DNA of 13,065 bases from the NCBI GenBank assembly GCA_050999155.1, contig JBPCPM010000027.1, positions 1 to 13,065 on the forward strand, read 5' to 3'. A model generated the notes under the pieces. It did no database searches and was not told where the DNA came from. It saw nothing but the letters and a program-made list of their open reading frames with translations. A program made the position numbers and the translations under genes. Shown in pieces: positions 7,023 to 13,065 of the stretch; position 1 is the stretch's first letter; each line of letters opens with the position of its first letter. The stretch is from JBPCPM01 sp050999155. Its GTDB lineage: Bacteria; Actinomycetota; Thermoleophilia; Solirubrobacterales; 70-9.

Positions 7023-8411
7023 TCAGAGGACGGTTGCTTCGGCGCCCGTCTGCTCGCTCACAGCCGCGCCGATGCACGAGGCGAGGTCGTCGAGATCGCG
7101 CATCTCGTCCCAGTCGCCGACCAGGCCGATGAACACGCAGCCGTCGTAGCTCATGACGCCGATGCTCAGCGCGTGACCCTGGGGTGACAGGGGGACGTAG
7201 GGGAACACCTGGCGCAGGGGTCGGCCCAGCAGGTAGAACGGCTGTTGCGGGCCGGGCACGTTCGAGACGACGAGGTTGAACACGCGTTGGCGGGCCAGCG
7301 CTCCCGAAAGGAGGCGGTTGATCGTCGGGGGAGTCCAGCCCGTTGCCTGGGTCACGAGCGACGAGGCGCGAGCCTGCTCGGAGTTCTTGAGTGCCTGGGT
7401 GCGCTGGTGGACCGTGGCGAGCCGCTGCGCCGGGTCCGCCTCGTCCATCGGGAGGCGCACCAGAATGGTCGATATCCGGTTGCCCAGGCCGGTGTCCTCG
7501 CCTTCCTGACGCAGGCTCACCGGCACCAGCGCCACGAGGTGCTCAGGCAGATCGACACCGCGGCCCTGGAGGAACCGCGTGATCCCGGCGGTCGCCACGG
7601 CCAGGATCACGTCGTTGACCGTTGCCTCGCTGTCTGCCCGCGCGTCCTTGAACGCTTCCAACGGGGCCTGCACGTAGGCCACCCGGCGGTCCGAGCCGAT
7701 CTCGACATTGAGGGGGCTTTCCGGGCTGCTCGGTCCCCCCGAGGCCAGCTCGGCGAACGCCTCGGCGGTGTCGAACACCTCCGACGCCGTCCCGCGCGGC
7801 ATGGTCAACGCCTTCTCGGCCGCCTTGCGTGCCGTACGCAACGGTCCCCGGATCCGGTCGGTAGCCGAGCGGACGAACAGCATCTGCGGGCTGGGCTCGT
7901 CCGGCTCCCAGGGCTCGTCGGGCAGCTGCTCTTCGACACCCTCCTCGGTGGGGTCGAGAATCACCGTGCCGACATCGAGCGCGGCGACGCCGTCGACAAG
8001 GGCGTGGTGGGTCTTGGAGAGCAACGCGAACTGGCCGTTCTCCAGGCCCTCAATGAGGTAGAGCTGCCACAGCGGGCGTCGCAGGTCCAGCCGCTGGGAC
8101 ATGATCCGGGCGACAAGGTCGCGGAGCTGGGCCATGTCGCCGGGGGCGGGTAGCGCCGCGTGCCGGACGTGCCGGCGGAGGTCGAAGCTCCGGTCGTCGG
8201 CCCACACCGGGTTGCTCATGTTCAGTGGCGTCTGCTTGACCCGCTGGCGGAACCGGGGGAGGTGGCGCAGCCTGCCCTCGACGTGGTCGCAGAGTTCCTC
8301 GTACCCGGGTGGATCGCCCTCGAGGATCAACGTGCCGCCCACGTGGACGTGGATCGGCCCCTGGTCGGCGAGCAGGGAGGAGACGTCGGATGGGGACAGG
8401 CGATCGTTCAT
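7023..8411 (-). CDS. Wax ester synthase / diacylglycerol acyltransferase (WS/DGAT)
   Basis: Membrane-associated O-acyltransferase that joins an acyl-CoA to diacylglycerol or a long-chain alcohol, making triacylglycerol or wax ester for lipid inclusions. 462 aa, the normal length. The N-terminus LSPSDVSSLL...HVHVGGTLILEG matches the family opening. The catalytic HHxxxDG motif is HHALVDG at 135-141, intact. Further family blocks are NDVILAVATAGITRFL, LVPVSLR, GNRISTILVRLP, and the C-terminal VSNVPGPQQPFYLLG and VMSYDG. The start is the ATG at 8411; TAGGGT ends nine bases upstream and could be a -10 element giving an almost leaderless message, but the gene also lies only 42 bases after the glycoside hydrolase-like gene on the same strand and may be co-transcribed. 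The exact acceptor (diacylglycerol or alcohol) cannot be told from sequence. Confidence 0.93.
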   Translation of the reverse strand: MNDRLSPSDVSSLLADQGPIHVHVGGTLILEGDPPGYEELCDHVEGRLRHLPRFRQRVKQTPLNMSNPVWADDRSFDLRRHVRHAALPAPGDMAQLRDLVARIMSQRLDLRRPLWQLYLIEGLENGQFALLSKTHHALVDGVAALDVGTVILDPTEEGVEEQLPDEPWEPDEPSPQMLFVRSATDRIRGPLRTARKAAEKALTMPRGTASEVFDTAEAFAELASGGPSSPESPLNVEIGSDRRVAYVQAPLEAFKDARADSEATVNDVILAVATAGITRFLQGRGVDLPEHLVALVPVSLRQEGEDTGLGNRISTILVRLPMDEADPAQRLATVHQRTQALKNSEQARASSLVTQATGWTPPTINRLLSGALARQRVFNLVVSNVPGPQQPFYLLGRPLRQVFPYVPLSPQGHALSIGVMSYDGCVFIGLVGDWDEMRDLDDLASCIGAAVSEQTGAEATVL

Positions 8412-8453
8412 GCGAATGCGACCCTATCCCTGCCGTTGGCGGCTGCGCCGTTG

Positions 8454-10031
8454 CTACCCGCGCGGCCGGACCGGAATCCCGGGGATCCACCGGTCGCCCT
8501 CCCGTCGCACCAGGCGCACGCGAGCCGGGGCGGGCGCTTCGAGATCGATCTCGATCACGCCCTGGGTATCGGTGCGCCCGTCGGCGACCGTGCTCCAGCG
8601 GTTTCCCTGCGCTGCCTGCAGCCGGAAGGGGCGCCGGCCTTCGCCCGGGCGGATCCGGCCCCACACCGACGCCCCGCCGCCCGGCCGCCGTTCGGCGAAC
8701 ACCGGGGCGGTGAACATGGCAAGGGCGGGCTTCGGGCGTCCGTCGGCCGACGTCAGGCCCGTCTGGAAATCGGGAAGCCGGGTCGCGCCCTCCGACAACG
8801 GGCCGGGATCGATGTCGCGCACGAGAAACTGGGCGTGTGATCGGACCTGCGGGGTGCGCCACGCCAACGCCTCGCCCCATGCCAGAAAGCGCGCGGCCTG
8901 CTCGGGCGAGTAGCGGGCGCCGGGATCGGGCGGGTTGGTCTCGTAGCCGTACTCGGTCAGATACACGTCGCGCATGCGTGGCGCGATCCGTCCCGCCTCT
9001 GCCAGGCGATCGAGCAGCGTGGTGAGCTGGTCGAGCTCTCCAAGCGGTGCATCGTCGGGCGCGGCCGTCTTGCCGGCCGGGGTCGTCTTGAGCGTGTACG
9101 GGTGATGTGAGAACCCATCGCCGGGCACGCGGTCGAACTCCGCGCATTCCCTGCGGCGCAGCGGCCGCAGATCGTTGTCGACGCAGGCGAGTTCCCGCAC
9201 GAAGCGCAAGGGGGCGACACCCCCGGTGCCCTCGGGCCCATCGCCGCCGTGGGCAGCGGTGCCTCCCACGAGCACCGCCGCAGCGCGATTGGCCCGCTTG
9301 ACTGCGGGATAGGCGGCGGAGACCAGTCGACGGTAGGCGTGGGGGCTGGCCGGGCTCGGGCCGTTGGCGGTACGCGTCCACTGCGGCAGCCAGAAGCCGG
9401 GGTGGTTCGGCTCGTTCCACAGCGTGTAGGTGGTGACCGTTGGCAGCGGCGCGTCGGCTCCGGGCGGTCTGAAATCTCCGCGGTACCGGCGGGCGACCGC
9501 CGTGGCAAACTGGGTGAAGGCCTCGACGTCAACGCCGCGCCGCGACCGCCGCGCATCCAGCCCAGAGGTTGCCCAGCGGGGTGCCCAGAACCCGACATCG
9601 AGCATTGGTCGTAGCCCCCGCTCGGCGGCCAGCCGGACGGCGCGATCGAGCGTCGCCCACCGCTTCTGGGGATAGGCGGCGGGATCGGCGGCGTCGAACG
9701 TTGGCGTCTGCGACGACGTGCGGTCGGGAGCCAGGGTGAACCAGCCCGCCGTGATACGGACCCGGTCGACGCCGAGGCGCTGCAGCGCGTCGAGCGTGGC
9801 CGCGACCTGTTCGGGGCTGCGATGAAGAAGCTCGGCATCGTCCTGCACGACCATCTCCAAGGGAGACCCGCGGCCGCTCAGGGACCCGGCCCCGTCTCGG
9901 CCGAGGCCCGTGAACGAGCCAACCGCCCCGAGGACGAGCACCAGGACCAGCGTTGCCACCGCCGCGTAGGCGAACTGCCGTCGCCGGGGGCTCTGGCGCA
10001 GCCGTGCCCGCTCGGTACCGCCGGTCCCCAT
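8454..10031 (-). CDS. Membrane-anchored glycoside hydrolase-like protein (clan GH-A, GH5/GH39-like TIM barrel)
   Basis: Predicted glycosidase held outside the membrane by an N-terminal anchor; the substrate is unknown. 525 aa. Residues 1-19 are basic, then one hydrophobic helix (about 20-40, FAYAAVATLVLVLVLGAVGSF) acts as an uncleaved signal anchor. The barrel spans about 58-440, with LGVDRVRITAGWF near 86 (strand 2). LWNEPNHPGFW gives the putative acid/base E207 in the Asn-Glu pair typical of clan GH-A, SHHPYTLK lies near 308, and YLTEYGYET gives the putative nucleophile E360. A short beta domain (about 440-525) ends the protein. The two carboxylates and their strand context support an active retaining enzyme. 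The start is the ATG at 10031, 56 bases from the divergent exchanger gene. The exact GH family needs a profile search. It could act on host surface glycan or on external polysaccharide. Confidence 0.78.
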   Translation of the reverse strand: MGTGGTERARLRQSPRRRQFAYAAVATLVLVLVLGAVGSFTGLGRDGAGSLSGRGSPLEMVVQDDAELLHRSPEQVAATLDALQRLGVDRVRITAGWFTLAPDRTSSQTPTFDAADPAAYPQKRWATLDRAVRLAAERGLRPMLDVGFWAPRWATSGLDARRSRRGVDVEAFTQFATAVARRYRGDFRPPGADAPLPTVTTYTLWNEPNHPGFWLPQWTRTANGPSPASPHAYRRLVSAAYPAVKRANRAAAVLVGGTAAHGGDGPEGTGGVAPLRFVRELACVDNDLRPLRRRECAEFDRVPGDGFSHHPYTLKTTPAGKTAAPDDAPLGELDQLTTLLDRLAEAGRIAPRMRDVYLTEYGYETNPPDPGARYSPEQAARFLAWGEALAWRTPQVRSHAQFLVRDIDPGPLSEGATRLPDFQTGLTSADGRPKPALAMFTAPVFAERRPGGGASVWGRIRPGEGRRPFRLQAAQGNRWSTVADGRTDTQGVIEIDLEAPAPARVRLVRREGDRWIPGIPVRPRG

Positions 10032-10087
10032 CGTCTGCTGAGTCTAGGGCGCGGTTCGAGGGTGTTCGTCGGGGGTACAGGCCAGCG

Positions 10088-11080
10088 GTGACTGCGCTCC
10101 TGCTGCTCCTTTCCTTCGTGCTCATCGTCGGCGGGGCGTTGATCTTCACGAACGCCGTCGAGTGGGCCGGCCAGGCCCTGAATCTCGGCCACGGTGCCGT
10201 CGGCAGCACGCTGGCCGCCGTGGGCACCGCACTCCCGGAGTCGCTGATTCCGGTCGTCGCCCTGGTCGGCGGGGGAGGCGAGGAGCGCGAGGGGGTCGCG
10301 ATCGGCGCGGTCATCGGTGCACCGTTCATGCTCACGACCGTCGCGATGCTGCTCGTGGCGATCTCCGCGGTCGCCTTCCGCAACCGTCGCGAACAGGGGA
10401 CGCACATCCGCACCGACAAGTCGTCCACCACTCGTGACCTCACGGTCTTCCTCGCCGTCTTTCCCATCGCGCTGATCATGGGGATCGGGTTTCCCGACCC
10501 TGTGCGCTACGTGGTGGCGGCGCTGCTGGTCATCGCCTACGGCGTCTACGCCTACCGCACGATCAAGGGCGGCGGCGAGAGCGAGGGTGAGGAGCTCACC
10601 CCGCTGTACATCGATCTGAGCAAGGACACCAAGCCCGCCGGGTGGATGATCGTGGCCCAGTTCGCCATCGGGCTCGGGCTGCTGGTCGGTGGTGCCGAGC
10701 TGTTCGTCGAGGAGATCGTGAAGATCTCCGAGTCGCTGGGGATCGATGCCCTGGTGCTGGCCCTGGTCGTCGCGCCGCTGGCCACCGAGCTGCCCGAGAA
10801 GGCCAACAGCTTCCTGTGGATCGCCAAGTCCAAGGACAGCCTGGCGATCGGCAACCTCACCGGCGCGCTGGCGTTCCAGTCGACGATCCCCGTCGCGTTG
10901 CTGTTGGTCCTTCTCGACTGGGAACTCTCGGCGTTCTCGTTCGTCGCCGGCAGCATCGCGCTGGTCGGTGGCGCGCTCGCCATGTGGCGCTTGCGCAAGC
11001 AGCAGATGAGTGTGCCGTCGGCTATCGCGTTCGGCCTGCTGTTCGCCGGCTTCGTGGTCTACGCGGTCGTGGGCTCCTAA
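10088..11080 (+). CDS. Sodium/calcium exchanger family membrane protein (CaCA superfamily)
   Basis: Integral membrane cation antiporter, probably exporting Ca2+ in exchange for Na+ or H+. 330 aa from the GTG at 10088, a normal bacterial length. About ten hydrophobic helices form two inverted halves. The first alpha repeat is AAVGTALPESLIPVVAL (43-59, with E51) followed by GVAIGAVIGAPF. The second is VVAPLATELPEKANSF (227-242, with E237) followed by LAIGNLTGALAFQSTIP. A charged cytoplasmic loop (about 98-117 and 160-185) splits the halves. I chose GTG at 10088 because the in-frame extension back to 9953 is Arg/Pro-rich, overlaps the divergent glycoside hydrolase-like gene and lacks membrane character; ACAGG sits about six bases upstream as a weak ribosome binding site. 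The second repeat reads ATELPE instead of the usual GTSxPE, so ion preference is uncertain. Confidence 0.87.
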   Translation: MTALLLLLSFVLIVGGALIFTNAVEWAGQALNLGHGAVGSTLAAVGTALPESLIPVVALVGGGGEEREGVAIGAVIGAPFMLTTVAMLLVAISAVAFRNRREQGTHIRTDKSSTTRDLTVFLAVFPIALIMGIGFPDPVRYVVAALLVIAYGVYAYRTIKGGGESEGEELTPLYIDLSKDTKPAGWMIVAQFAIGLGLLVGGAELFVEEIVKISESLGIDALVLALVVAPLATELPEKANSFLWIAKSKDSLAIGNLTGALAFQSTIPVALLLVLLDWELSAFSFVAGSIALVGGALAMWRLRKQQMSVPSAIAFGLLFAGFVVYAVVGS

Positions 11081-11101
11081 CCGCGCCCGAGCGGTACGGG
11101 C

Positions 11102-11770
11102 CTACCCCTCGCCGAGCGCCTCGCGCAGCGCGGCAAGGTCCGTCTTGACCGCGTCCAGCTCGGCTTCGAGCTGCGACAGGCGGGCTTCCATCACGCCTTC
11201 GTCGGCCATAGACCCTCTCGGAGGGGCGGGTCGCGCTGGTGGGGCCGATCCCTCCGGCGAAGGCGTCGATTGCACGGCAGGCTCGCTGCCTGTTCCCAGC
11301 GCGTGGACGAACCGGTCTTCCTTCTGCCCGGCAGCCCGGCCCGCTCCAGCCACCAGGCCGCGGTCGGCGAGGTCAGCGAGCGCGGCCTGAACCGCAGCGC
11401 CGCCCTCGAAGTGGTGCAACCGCTCGCTGCGCTGACGCAGCTCACCCGGCGTCTGGGGACCGCGAAGCATCAGCACCGTCAGGAGCGCGAGCTCGCCATC
11501 GGAGAGGCCCAGCGCTTCGTCGAGCAGGTGGCGGTACTTGGCCACGCGGCTTCCGTGCGTACTGGTGGTGCGCGCCAGACGATGACGGCCCAGCGCTTGG
11601 GCTGCCTCCCGGACGGTGGCGTCGTCGTAATCGAAGACCGGGTCGCGGTTGGTCGCCTGGTTGCAGGCCGAGCGCAGGGCGTTCAGCGTCAGGGGGTACT
11701 GGTCGGGCGTCGTGCGCTGCTTCTCCACGAGGCAGCCCAGCACCCTGATCTCGGGAGCGGTGAGGTCCAC
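11102..11770 (-). CDS. yceH: YceH family protein (DUF480, UPF0502)
   Basis: Conserved cytoplasmic protein of unknown function built from two winged-helix domains. 222 aa. The family signature is clear: VLGCLVEKQRTTPDQYPLT at 10-28, then LRSACNQATNRDPV at 32-45 in the first winged helix. The second winged helix covers about 88-158 (LLTVLMLRGPQTPGELRQR, then FEGGAAVQAALADLADRGLV). A Pro/Ser-rich linker (about 160-187) joins a C-terminal coiled coil (about 193-220, heptads of Leu/Ala), which suggests self-association. The start is the GTG at 11770, ten bases after the stop of the TetR gene on the same strand, so the two are probably one transcript. Nucleic acid binding is suggested by the fold but not shown by any catalytic motif. 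Confidence 0.92.
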   Translation of the reverse strand: MDLTAPEIRVLGCLVEKQRTTPDQYPLTLNALRSACNQATNRDPVFDYDDATVREAAQALGRHRLARTTSTHGSRVAKYRHLLDEALGLSDGELALLTVLMLRGPQTPGELRQRSERLHHFEGGAAVQAALADLADRGLVAGAGRAAGQKEDRFVHALGTGSEPAVQSTPSPEGSAPPARPAPPRGSMADEGVMEARLSQLEAELDAVKTDLAALREALGEG

Positions 11771-11780
11771 GGCCCACAGG

Positions 11781-12401
11781 CTACGACGAACCGGCGCCGA
11801 GCTCGCCGAGCAGCCACCGGGCGTGAGCGAGGATCCGCTCGGGCGGAAATGCGGTGGGATCGGTGAGCACCAGGCGCGCCGCGTCGTCGGCGAGGGCGGA
11901 CATCGTGCGGGCGGTCAACTCGCGGTCCGGGGATCCGCGTCCGGGAACCAGCCCTGGACGGATCGCTTCGGCCAGCTCGGCGATGGCCGCCGCCCGTCCG
12001 GCCGCGATCCGCTCACGGAGAAGGGCCGGGGCTCCCTCGGGCGGCATCAGCACGAGGCCCCACGTGTCGGGATCGGCGCGGACTGCCTCGAGATAGGTCT
12101 CCAGCGCGGTGAGCAACAGCGCGCGGCGGTCGTCCGCGCCCGCCGGGGGACGGGGGAGCACGCGCGCGAGCTGCGTCAGCGCGCGTGTGCCTTCCCGGTC
12201 GACCAGCGCCTCGAGCAGGGCGGGCAGGTCGTCGAAGTGGCCGTAGACGACGGGCCGGGTGATACCCGCCTCGCGCGCGACGCCCTCGATCGTGACCGCG
12301 TGAAAGCCGGCCCGGGCCACGATCGCCTTCGTCGCATCGAGCAGCTGCTCGCGCCGCTCGTCGGCCGACAGGCGGCCGGAACCTGGACTCTGCGTGGCCA
12401 T
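11781..12401 (-). CDS. TetR family transcriptional regulator
   Basis: One-component repressor with an N-terminal DNA-binding domain and a C-terminal ligand/dimer domain. 206 aa from the ATG at 12401. The helix-turn-helix lies at about 36-59 (VTIEGVAREAGITRPVVYGHF), with the usual TetR preceding helix REQLLDATKAIVARAGF. The C-terminal half is Ala/Leu/Arg-rich and gives no ligand clue. A GTG at 12407 would add two residues; TAACAT (12417 to 12412 on the minus strand) looks like a -10 element so close to these codons that the message could be leaderless. It diverges from the flavin monooxygenase gene, and the gap holds inverted repeats suited to a TetR dimer, so it probably represses that gene and itself. 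YceH lies ten bases downstream. Confidence 0.9.
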   Translation of the reverse strand: MATQSPGSGRLSADERREQLLDATKAIVARAGFHAVTIEGVAREAGITRPVVYGHFDDLPALLEALVDREGTRALTQLARVLPRPPAGADDRRALLLTALETYLEAVRADPDTWGLVLMPPEGAPALLRERIAAGRAAAIAELAEAIRPGLVPGRGSPDRELTARTMSALADDAARLVLTDPTAFPPERILAHARWLLGELGAGSS

Positions 12402-12414
12402 CGTCACGGAGATG

Positions 12415-12428
12415 TTACACCAGTGTAA
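12415..12428. promoter_or_regulatory. Inverted repeat, putative TetR operator (site 1)
   Basis: TTACAC-CA-GTGTAA is a perfect 6-base inverted repeat with a 2-base spacer. It lies 13 bases upstream of the TetR ATG, overlapping the candidate TetR -10 element TAACAT, in the TetR/monooxygenase divergent gap. Size, symmetry and place fit a TetR family operator. The binding protein is inferred from position. Confidence 0.62.
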
Positions 12429-12433
12429 GTTAC

Positions 12434-12448
12434 GCTACCGTAGGTAGC
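12434..12448. promoter_or_regulatory. Second inverted repeat in the divergent gap (putative operator site 2)
   Basis: GCTACC-GTA-GGTAGC is a perfect 6-base inverted repeat with a 3-base spacer, 5 bases after site 1 and 23 bases before the monooxygenase ATG. Its sequence differs from site 1, so it may bind another regulator, form part of an extended operator, or overlap the monooxygenase promoter (TACCGT at 12436-12441 fits TANNNT). Confidence 0.4.
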
Positions 12449-12461
12449 CGCAACCCCAGCC

Positions 12462-12467
12462 AAGGAG
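12462..12467 (+). promoter_or_regulatory. Ribosome binding site of the monooxygenase gene
   Basis: AAGGAG lies four bases before the ATG at 12472. It is the clearest Shine-Dalgarno sequence in the window and fixes this start. Confidence 0.7.
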
Positions 12468-12471
12468 CCCG

Positions 12472-13065
12472 ATGCCCGCAGTCGCAGAGCACAGCACCAC
12501 CGCCGACAGGTCCGGCTCAGCGGTCGTCGACATCGACGTCGTGATCGTCGGCGCCGGGTTCTCCGGGCTCGGCATGGCCTGCAACCTCAAGCAGGCCGGC
12601 TACGACGACTTCGTGGTTCTGGAGAAGGCCGACGAGGTAGGCGGGACGTGGCGCGAGAACACCTATCCTAACTGCGCGTGCGACGTGCCGTCGAACCTGT
12701 ACTCGTTCTCGTTCGCGCCCAAGGCCGACTGGCCCCACACCTACTCCCGCCAGCCGGCGATCCAGCAGTACCTGCGCGACACGGCCGACCTGTTCGGCCT
12801 TCGCGAGCACACCCGCTTCGGCTGCGAGTTCCTCGACGCGGGCTGGGATGACGAGACCATGGCCTGGGAAGTGCAGACCAGCGATGGACCGGTGTGCGCC
12901 CGCGTGCTGGTCGCTGCCATGGGCCCGCTGCACATCCCGAGCGTTCCCGACCTCCCCGGCATCGAGCAGTTCGAGGGCACGGCGTTCCCATGCGCCAAGT
13001 GGGACGACGAGGCCGACCTCCAGGGACCAACGGTCGCACGAGCCGTGAACGGCGACCCGGCGATT
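12472..13065 (+). CDS. Flavin-dependent monooxygenase, Baeyer-Villiger-like (3' end cut off by window)
   Basis: N-terminal 198 residues of an FAD/NADPH-dependent monooxygenase of the class B flavin monooxygenase group, which oxygenate ketones, aldehydes or similar small molecules. Visible: the FAD-binding GAGFSGLG (27-34), EKADEVGGTWREN.YP (51-66), CDVPSNLYSFSF (70-81) and AAMGPLHIPSVPDLPG (148-163). The Baeyer-Villiger fingerprint FxGxxxHxxxW would fall at 167-177, but the His position is Pro (F167-x-G169...P173...W177). The NADPH-binding GxGxSA expected near 192-197 reads VNGDPAI. The frame remains open to the last base with no stop. The start is the ATG at 12472, with an AAGGAG four bases upstream. 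Divergent from a TetR gene across two inverted repeats, it is probably repressed by it. The changes at the end may be real divergence or sequence error. Substrate unknown. Confidence 0.87.
   Translation, partial: MPAVAEHSTTADRSGSAVVDIDVVIVGAGFSGLGMACNLKQAGYDDFVVLEKADEVGGTWRENTYPNCACDVPSNLYSFSFAPKADWPHTYSRQPAIQQYLRDTADLFGLREHTRFGCEFLDAGWDDETMAWEVQTSDGPVCARVLVAAMGPLHIPSVPDLPGIEQFEGTAFPCAKWDDEADLQGPTVARAVNGDPAI

Noticed and set aside
8050..9420. 456-codon minus-strand frame spanning the glycoside hydrolase-like and acyltransferase genes
   Set aside because: It runs across two confident genes in another frame and is composed almost entirely of Arg, Pro, Gly and Ala, so it is a shadow frame.
9953..10087. 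In-frame N-terminal extension of the exchanger
   Set aside because: It is Arg/Pro-rich, overlaps the divergent gene, and the membrane protein begins naturally at the GTG at 10088.
11085..11101. GCCCG-N7-CGGGC hairpin between the converging exchanger and yceH genes
   Set aside because: A five-pair stem without a T-run; too weak to call a terminator in such GC-rich DNA, although the place would suit one.
11649..12428. 259-codon plus-strand frame across the TetR and YceH genes
   Set aside because: Antisense to two genes with clear family signatures; its own translation shows no domain.
1..13065. CRISPR arrays, insertion sequences and long direct repeats
   Set aside because: Reading through both strands, I saw no regularly spaced repeats, transposase motifs or terminal inverted repeats.

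Overview
This high-GC window looks like an actinobacterial chromosome fragment. The best guess is class Thermoleophilia (Solirubrobacter/Conexibacter-like). That guess rests on recognition, not a search: a sigma factor fused to a zinc finger and a Pro/Ala-rich tail, a secreted Ig-like protein with an Arg-rich C-terminal beta domain, a WS/DGAT acyltransferase and a very GC-rich codon bias. Both ends cut through genes, so the window may be a whole contig. Coding density is very high and no gap exceeds 300 bases. I see no insertion sequence, phage gene, integrase or CRISPR array.

Layout. (1) 1-3707, surface polysaccharide genes: the 3' part of a membrane-anchored GT2 glycosyltransferase (+), facing a minus-strand pair made of a UDP-glucuronate decarboxylase-like SDR and a polyprenyl-phosphate sugar-1-phosphate transferase. 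Together they could supply a UDP-pentose and start and extend a lipid-linked glycan. (2) 3853-6859, the most unusual part: an ECF-type sigma factor with a fused anti-sigma-like zinc finger, an Ala-rich hydrophobic segment and a low-complexity tail carrying repeated Glu-Phe motifs. A secreted multidomain protein with an exceptionally basic C-terminal half follows after 28 bases. The two look like one regulatory and cell-surface module. (3) 6928-7016: tRNA-Ser(GCU), abutting the next gene tail to tail. (4) 7023-10031 (-): a membrane-anchored glycoside hydrolase-like protein, then a WS/DGAT acyltransferase for storage lipid. (5) 10088-11080 (+): a CaCA-type cation/Ca2+ exchanger. (6) 11102-12401 (-): a TetR regulator and a YceH (DUF480) protein. 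They diverge from a flavin-dependent monooxygenase (12472 to the window end) across a 70-base gap holding two perfect inverted repeats, probably TetR operators.

How they work together. Regions 1 and 2 both concern the cell surface (glycan assembly; regulated export of a wall-binding protein). The right end is a typical TetR/monooxygenase divergon. The last ~90 bases of the monooxygenase depart from the family exactly where two signature motifs should be, so they are either a degenerate gene or poor sequence at a contig end.
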